This document shows, piece by piece, positions 6,326-8,392 of a DNA stretch of 8,392 nt. How positions within the stretch are numbered: the first letter of the stretch is position 1; each line of letters opens with the position of its first letter. Location: the NCBI GenBank assembly GCA_021157505.1, contig JAGGWI010000037.1, positions 1 through 8,392 on the forward strand. Direction: 5' to 3'. The position numbers and the translations under genes were made by a program. Under the pieces are notes generated by a model. That model made no database searches and was not told the origin of the DNA. It worked only from the letters and a program-made list of their open reading frames with translations. The stretch comes from Desulfuromusa sp. GTDB lineage: Bacteria > Desulfobacterota > Desulfuromonadia > Desulfuromonadales > Geopsychrobacteraceae.

Positions 6326-6418
6326 TAGGAGGCTGTCGGATTATACGGACTGCAGCGAAAATCCGGAGGTTTGAGAACAGTTTTTAGCTCGTTTGCAGCC
6401 AAGCCAGACAGCCTCCTA
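6326..6418. repeat. Fold-back repeat copy 3, overlapping the 3' end of the EI24 gene
   Basis: Terminal arms TAGGAGGCTGTC (6326-6337) and GACAGCCTCCTA (6407-6418) are perfect 12-base inverted repeats; just inside, GGATTATA on the left differs from the right by a small bulge. Internal blocks CAGCGAAAAT (6353-6362) and TTTTAGCTCGTTTG (6382-6395) recur in the other copies, in the same order as in the inverted right half of copy 2. The last three bases (6416-6418), read on the minus strand, are the TAG stop codon of the EI24 gene. The element lies in the correct place to act as a 3' hairpin of that transcript, but no T-run follows. Confidence 0.85.
6340..6345 (-). promoter_or_regulatory. Perfect TATAAT box inside repeat copy 3, pointing toward fbp
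   Basis: On the minus strand the repeat arm reads TATAAT, identical to the sigma-70 -10 consensus and directed toward fbp, about 325 bases upstream of its start. The position 17 bases upstream (CTCCGG) is not a -35 match and there is no extended -10 TG. The same place in copy 1 (4939-4944) reads TATAGT, directed toward comEC. A promoter is possible but not supported by a second element. Confidence 0.25.
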
Positions 6419-7195
6419 ACTCTGCGGCTCAACTCGGGGGAAATCACACCACAATAGAGTGGCACCAACCACCGCCAGCGGTATACAGAAAAGCTGTACA
6501 AAAGGGATTGCCAGCATACAGAAAACCCCACAGGCATAACCGAGCATAAGAATCGGGTGTTTGAATAGATAGCGCCGTTGCTCAGAAAAACTCAATTGTT
6601 TGCGCATCAGGACAAAAGCCATATATTCAACCGCCAGAAAAAAAAGGGTGAAAGCCGGAGCAAGCACAGCATAAATCAACGTCCCGATGCCGGGAATAAA
6701 ATTGATACCGAACAGCAGAATCATGCAACTGACAAATACTGCCATTTTTTTAATCTCAATAACAACGGCATATCTGGAGTCCTTCCAAAAAAGCTTCAGA
6801 CTGAAAGGTTCCTCACTCGGCACGCCACTAATCAACACCTCAGTTCGCTCAGAAAGAAGTTCGTTAAATGGAGAAGCAATCAAATTACCCATAACGGTAA
6901 ATGAAAAGAAAACGATGACTGTAGTCAGCAGTGAAGCGACCATCCACGACAGGTAGTAGAGGAGCGTTCCATACCAGACCTCGGTGCTCGGTGCATAGGC
7001 TTCCAACATTCTCTGGAACAGATCGAGTCCAAAATAAACCGTAAGCGTAAATACCAGCAGGTTGATAAAAAAGGGAATCAGCAGATATTTTAATAATCCG
7101 GGTTTCTGCCGAAAAAATTTGACTGCACGCAGCGGGTAACTGAAACCTCGGGAAAATCCAGCAACCGGTCTGATAGCAGCAGAGATATTGATCAT
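6416..7195 (-). CDS. EI24 domain-containing (CysZ-like) inner-membrane protein
   Basis: Integral membrane protein of 259 residues, family EI24 (Pfam), which includes the sulfate permease CysZ. The molecular function of most bacterial members is unknown, so no transport substrate is assigned. Hydrophobic segments lie at about 35-58, 74-108 (probably one long or two short), 148-168, 170-198 and 214-249. Family-like motifs are ASPFNELLSERTE (107-119), INFIPGIGTLIY (164-175) and AVEYMAF (188-194). The N-terminal part SYPLRAVKFFRQKPGLLKYLLIP (residues 19-41) matches the usual start of the family. The start overlaps the SDR stop by four bases (ATGA) and no Shine-Dalgarno is visible, so translation is probably coupled. 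The last codon is directly followed by a TAG that belongs to repeat copy 3; the original C-terminus may have been altered by that insertion. Function unrecognised beyond the family. Confidence 0.85.
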   Translation of the reverse strand: MINISAAIRPVAGFSRGFSYPLRAVKFFRQKPGLLKYLLIPFFINLLVFTLTVYFGLDLFQRMLEAYAPSTEVWYGTLLYYLSWMVASLLTTVIVFFSFTVMGNLIASPFNELLSERTEVLISGVPSEEPFSLKLFWKDSRYAVVIEIKKMAVFVSCMILLFGINFIPGIGTLIYAVLAPAFTLFFLAVEYMAFVLMRKQLSFSEQRRYLFKHPILMLGYACGVFCMLAIPFVQLFCIPLAVVGATLLWCDFPRVEPQS

Positions 7196-7212
7196 GAGAT
7201 GGTCCGACAGGC
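7191..7212. repeat. Solo repeat-terminus-like sequence at the SDR/EI24 junction
   Basis: GTCCGACAGGC at 7202-7212 is identical over 11 bases to the right terminus of repeat copy 2 (6209-6219). Read on the minus strand the similarity extends inward: GGAC-C-ATC-TC-ATGA here against GGAC-T-ATC-A-ATGA in the left arm of copy 2 (6071-6083). The segment encodes the last SDR residues (ACRTIS), the SDR stop and the EI24 start codon. No matching second arm is nearby, so it would be a remnant or an exapted end. Chance similarity cannot be excluded. Confidence 0.45.
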
Positions 7213-8067
7213 ATGCAAACCTTTTTTCAAGGTTGGATATTGCAGTTTGATAGCGAGCTTCTCAACCATTTTCCGATTAGACATGCGCCGGGATTCCTTC
7301 AAAAATGAGAAGGTCAGCGGGTTCATCACTTTCTCTGCTTCAACCCAGCTTAATTGTTCCGGTTGCGGCAGGTCATACATTTCAGCAACCGCTATAAAAT
7401 ACTCACTCATGCTACTTTCTTCACCATCACAGATATTAAAAATATCCCCATCCTCACCCCTCTCCATTGCCGCCAGACAGATCGTCACCAGATCAAGGCT
7501 GTGAATTCGATTGGTTCCAGGGGCATCCTCCGGGCGCAGAACTTCATGCCCTTTTTTCAGTTGAGAAATGGGCAATCTTCCCGGGCCATAGATTCCTGTC
7601 ACCCGCAATATAATTAATTCAAACCCCAGCTTATCTGCCTGTTCACGTAGTTGATTTTCAGCACTGATCCGCCGCTTCGCCCGACTTGACATCGGGGTAA
7701 CCGGAGTCTCTTCTGTCACCAGTTCATCTCCGCAATCACCATAAACGCCACTGGTACTGATATAAACAATCTTGCACGGACAATTATCGGCCGCCAGTTT
7801 CCGGCAAAAATTCACCATCCGGTAGTCACTCGACCCACCCCCCTGCGGGGGCATAAAATAGAACAGGTTCTGTCCATGCACCGGGAGATCGGGGATATCC
7901 TCCTGATAATCAAAGTTGGCAACAATTGCCTTGATACCAGCCGACTGTAGAACGTCAACACCCTCTTCATAATGGATCGTTGCCTGAACTTGATGGCCCT
8001 GCTGGATCAACTCCCGGGACACCCGGAAACCAATATCACCACAGCCAATTACGGTAAAATCACCCAC
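7192..8067 (-). CDS. SDR-family NAD-dependent epimerase/dehydratase-like protein (atypical, YeeZ-like)
   Basis: Soluble Rossmann-fold protein of 291 residues. The dinucleotide-binding loop is GCGDIG at residues 8-13 after a hydrophobic strand (FTVIG). The central extended-SDR block STSGVYGD is at 104-111, followed by LRVTGIYGPGR (154-164), RIHSLDL (187-193) and NICDGE (211-216), all typical of nucleoside-sugar epimerase-like members. The catalytic YxxxK motif is not intact: the expected place reads SSRAK (127-131), keeping Lys131 but with Ser127 for Tyr. This points to the atypical SDR group that includes E. coli YeeZ, whose substrate is unknown, so the true reaction is not assignable. The start is GTG (8067-8065) with GGAG five bases upstream. 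It follows pepN after 97 bases that contain a repeat, and its stop overlaps the EI24 start, suggesting a two-gene unit. Confidence 0.85.
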   Translation of the reverse strand: MGDFTVIGCGDIGFRVSRELIQQGHQVQATIHYEEGVDVLQSAGIKAIVANFDYQEDIPDLPVHGQNLFYFMPPQGGGSSDYRMVNFCRKLAADNCPCKIVYISTSGVYGDCGDELVTEETPVTPMSSRAKRRISAENQLREQADKLGFELIILRVTGIYGPGRLPISQLKKGHEVLRPEDAPGTNRIHSLDLVTICLAAMERGEDGDIFNICDGEESSMSEYFIAVAEMYDLPQPEQLSWVEAEKVMNPLTFSFLKESRRMSNRKMVEKLAIKLQYPTLKKGLHACRTIS

Positions 8068-8074
8068 GTCTTCT

Positions 8075-8102
8075 CCAATTCAGTATCTATTTAGATAATT
8101 GG
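8075..8102 (-). promoter_or_regulatory. Leader hairpin that could mask the SDR ribosome binding site
   Basis: In the minus-strand RNA, CCAAT (8102-8098) pairs with ATTGG (8079-8075), and TATCTA (8097-8092) pairs with TAGATA (8089-8084) around a two-base loop, with a four-base CTGA bulge on one side. The two G residues that end the stem (8076-8075) are the first two bases of the GGAG ribosome binding site of the GTG-started SDR gene. The stem is AT-rich, so it would be only a mild block. No regulator or ligand is suggested by the sequence. Confidence 0.35.
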
Positions 8103-8160
8103 GGACTGAATTCACATTCTGTCTCCCGATAATCCGGGGACAGACCAAAGGTCAGTCCCC
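8101..8160. repeat. Composite inverted repeat of the GGGGACTGA type between pepN and the SDR gene
   Basis: Outer arms GGGGACTGA (8101-8109) and TCAGTCCCC (8152-8160) are perfect inverted repeats. Inside lies a second stem, TCTGTC(T)CCCG (8118-8128) with CGGGGACAGA (8135-8144), one bulged base and a six-base loop; GACC-AAA-GGTC (8143-8153) is a small alternative stem. The sequence GGGGACTGAATTCACATTCT is, from memory, a commonly dispersed motif in related Deltaproteobacteria, often near REP-associated (Y1) transposases. It shares no sequence with the GGCTGTCGGA family of the other three copies. It lies 3 bases after the pepN stop and may work as a 3' hairpin, though no T-run follows. Confidence 0.75.
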
Positions 8161-8163
8161 TGC

Positions 8164-8392
8164 CTACAGATATTGTAAGCTTTTATTGATAATTTCATAA
8201 AGATCACTTGATAGATCCATTTTCTGCAAACGAACCAACTGTTGCTCCATTATCTGACGGCGTTCTGGTTCCAGATGTTTCCAACGGGTCAAAGGAGCTG
8301 CCATCCGGGCAGCAACCTGCGGATTTCTCTGGTCAAGCAGAATGATCTGCTCAACCAGCAGTTGATATCCACCACCATCGGGACGGTGGAAA
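8164..8392 (-). CDS. pepN: Aminopeptidase N (M1 family), C-terminal 76 residues only
   Basis: The frame is open from the right edge to a TAG at 8166-8164. The residues match the extreme C-terminal helical domain of gammaproteobacterial-type PepN: FHRPDGGGYQLLVEQI, then NPQVAARMAAPLTRWK, then SSDLYEIINKSLQYL as the final residues. E. coli PepN, from memory, reads FHAEDGSGY, NPQVASRLIEPLIRLK and SGDLYEKITKALA at the same places. The enzyme is a zinc metallopeptidase that removes N-terminal residues from peptides in the cytoplasm. Its catalytic HExxH domain lies outside the window, so activity cannot be judged here. The gene is the most upstream of the minus-strand series. Confidence 0.92.
   Translation of the reverse strand, partial: FHRPDGGGYQLLVEQIILLDQRNPQVAARMAAPLTRWKHLEPERRQIMEQQLVRLQKMDLSSDLYEIINKSLQYL

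Larger units (their letters stand above)
6014..6415. other. 402-base gene-free gap upstream of fbp, mostly filled by two repeats
   Basis: No coding region is visible on either strand. The stretch holds, from left to right: the fbp ribosome binding site (GGGAGG at about 6024-6029), a short AT-rich leader, fold-back repeat copy 2 (6058-6225), an AT-rich 100-base spacer (6226-6325) without clear hairpins, and fold-back repeat copy 3 (from 6326). The fbp promoter must lie in or beyond this stretch unless fbp is read from the EI24 gene; the spacer has AT-rich candidates but no good paired -35/-10. If transcription begins in the spacer, the 168-base hairpin of copy 2 forms part of the fbp leader. 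Confidence 0.7.

Noticed and set aside
6326..7212. Composite transposon carrying the EI24 gene between two repeat ends
   Set aside because: The ends could be read as an outer left and outer right terminus, but the right one is solo and diverged, there is no transposase, and the EI24 gene is translationally coupled to the SDR gene outside the supposed unit.

Overview
The window looks like a piece of chromosome from an anaerobic Desulfobacterota bacterium near the order Desulfuromonadales (Geobacter, Pelobacter, Desulfuromonas, Desulfuromusa). This is inferred from the style of the proteins, the order comEC / REC-GGDEF / hisS, the moderate G+C content judged by eye, and the type of intergenic inverted repeats. 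All seven genes lie on the minus strand. In the direction of transcription they run: pepN (3' end only), an atypical SDR epimerase, an EI24 membrane protein, an FBPase/SBPase-type sugar bisphosphatase, comEC, a REC-GAF-GGDEF response regulator, and hisS (running off the left edge). I see no convincing plus-strand gene, tRNA, rRNA, CRISPR array or transposase.

Right part (6416-8392): the pepN 3' end is followed by a ~60-base composite inverted repeat, then a GTG-started SDR gene whose stop overlaps the EI24 start (ATGA). This junction sits in a sequence that closely resembles the end of a repeat found elsewhere in the window. The EI24 stop codon is formed by the last bases of another repeat copy.

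Middle part (4899-6415): the sugar-bisphosphatase gene (fbp) is bracketed by fold-back repeats. One copy (4925-4997) lies between fbp and comEC. Two more (6058-6225 and 6326-6418) fill most of the 402-base gap upstream of fbp. All three share TA-bounded termini of the GGCTGTCGGA / TCCGACAGCC type and internal blocks, so they look like one non-coding, MITE-like or REP-like family. The enzyme itself has motifs that, from memory, match plant chloroplast sedoheptulose bisphosphatase better than E. coli Fbp.

Left part (1-4898): comEC (DNA uptake channel) and the response regulator are 48 bases apart and probably co-transcribed; hisS follows after 189 bases. The response regulator is the most interesting gene. 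Its GGDEF domain carries Ser346 in place of the conserved guanine-contacting Asp of diguanylate cyclases, and it lies beside hisS. Both features match the Geobacter Hypr-type GGDEF enzyme GacA, which makes 3',3'-cyclic AMP-GMP (cGAMP) and controls extracellular electron transfer. I therefore predict a cGAMP synthase under phosphorelay control rather than an ordinary diguanylate cyclase.
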